DNA from: a virus
Length of the DNA: 20,571 nt
IMG/VR virus record: IMGVR_UViG_3300020183_003424
Coordinates: 1 to 20,571 of that record
Reading direction: 5' to 3' (one strand)
In this document: one piece after another, positions 20,210 through 20,571 of the stretch
Layout of the letters: every line of letters begins with the position of its first letter
Position numbering within the stretch: position 1 is the stretch's first letter
Notes under the pieces: generated by a model
What the model was told of the DNA's origin: nothing
The model's input: the letters and a program-made list of their open reading frames with translations, nothing else
Databases searched by the model: none
Program-made: the position numbers and the translations under genes

Positions 20210-20571
20210 TCACATCAAATTTGTCACGGCGACAAAGCGATAATACAGGTTCGCCTTTGCATCGCCGAAGGAACCAATTGTGCCGTCCGCTGTAGCTGTA
20301 GCAAACGGGTTGGCCACCAGACCGTAACGAGTCTTGAAGCCAATCTTCGGCTGGAAGGTATCCTGACCGATAGCGCGCACCATCTGGAGCGGCACATACG
20401 GGCAGTAGAACAGACCGGCATCGAAGGCGCTTGAGCCCTTGTAGCCAACTGTCAGGTATTGTTTACCAGAAGATGATGAGAAATATGGGTCAATATAGAC
20501 GCGGACACGACCATTAAGCACACCAGCAAAGGTGTTACCTGTGTCATCAACCTGCAGGTTAGCAGATAGAG
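20210..20571 (-). CDS. 23: Major capsid protein gp23 (partial, C-terminal end)
   Basis: The frame is open from the right edge to the TGA at 20210-20212 and gives the last 119 residues of gp23. GVLNGRVRVYIDPYF, YLTVGYKGSSAFDAGLFYCPYVPL, FQPKIGFKTRYGLVANPFA and the final YYRFVAVTNLM match T4 gp23 (TLNGRFKVYIDQYA, FTVGYKG, MDAGIYYAPYVAL, FQPVMGFKTRYGIGINPFA). gp23 builds the hexamers of the phage head. The N-terminal part, including the gp21 protease cleavage site, lies outside the window. GC content and codon use look higher in GC than in the neighbouring recombination genes, as is usual for a highly expressed gene. Confidence 0.96.
   Translation of the reverse strand, partial: LSANLQVDDTGNTFAGVLNGRVRVYIDPYFSSSSGKQYLTVGYKGSSAFDAGLFYCPYVPLQMVRAIGQDTFQPKIGFKTRYGLVANPFATATADGTIGSFGDAKANLYYRFVAVTNLM

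Noticed and set aside
1-20571. tRNA genes, CRISPR arrays, insertion sequences or attachment sites
   Set aside because: I saw no cloverleaf, regularly spaced repeats, transposase or integrase. The window is almost fully coding with gaps under about 115 bases.

Overview
This window is part of a T4-like (myovirus) phage genome. Every gene I can support lies on the minus strand. Read in the direction of transcription (high to low coordinates), the backbone is: the C-terminal end of the major capsid protein gp23, a tail-completion (gp3-like) protein, UvsY, UvsW, late sigma factor gp55, gp47, gp46, then a long accessory block, then sliding clamp gp45, a small unknown protein, clamp loaders gp44 and gp62, translational repressor RegA, a Dps-like ferritin and the start of a MazG-like pyrophosphohydrolase. 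The order gp23/gp3-like/uvsY/uvsW/55 and the CobS-like gene recall marine T4-like phages and T4-like phages of alphaproteobacteria. The early promoters are near-perfect sigma70 sites (TTGACA, 17-18 bp, TATAAT-like), so the host RNA polymerase is sigma70-type. I cannot name the host.

The accessory block (about 3285-14262) sits between gp46 and gp45, which in T4 are separated only by small genes. In transcription order it holds GDP-mannose 4,6-dehydratase, GDP-fucose synthase, peptide deformylase, an asparagine-synthetase-like PP-loop enzyme, two tandem C5-cytosine DNA methyltransferase paralogues, a CmoA-like (carboxy-SAM synthase family) enzyme, a CobT-like VWA protein with an HExxH motif, a CobS-like AAA+ ATPase, a small helix-turn-helix protein, a strong terminator and a GT-A glycosyltransferase. 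Most neighbours overlap by 1 to about 50 bases, so they look translationally coupled. GC content appears higher across the cobT/cobS/HTH stretch than in the recombination genes.

The most exciting reading is a candidate DNA hypermodification pathway at 8020-11865. Both cytosine methyltransferases lack the two usual cofactor-pocket residues: the motif X Asn is Arg, and the Gln after the catalytic Cys is Ser. They are translationally coupled to a homologue of CmoA, the enzyme that makes carboxy-S-adenosylmethionine. Engineered methyltransferases with a basic residue at that motif X position are known to use carboxy-SAM to make 5-carboxymethylcytosine. The adjacent asparagine-synthetase-like enzyme could amidate such a carboxylate. 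This is inference, but it makes sharp predictions.

A second theme is transcription. Several promoters place the -10 box only 6-9 bases before the start codon and show no Shine-Dalgarno sequence (cobT, first methyltransferase, gp47, uvsY), which predicts leaderless mRNAs. The cobT promoter also carries a perfect 10-bp inverted repeat around its -10 box. T4/cyanophage-like late motifs (CTAAATA) precede the gp3-like gene and the dps-like gene.
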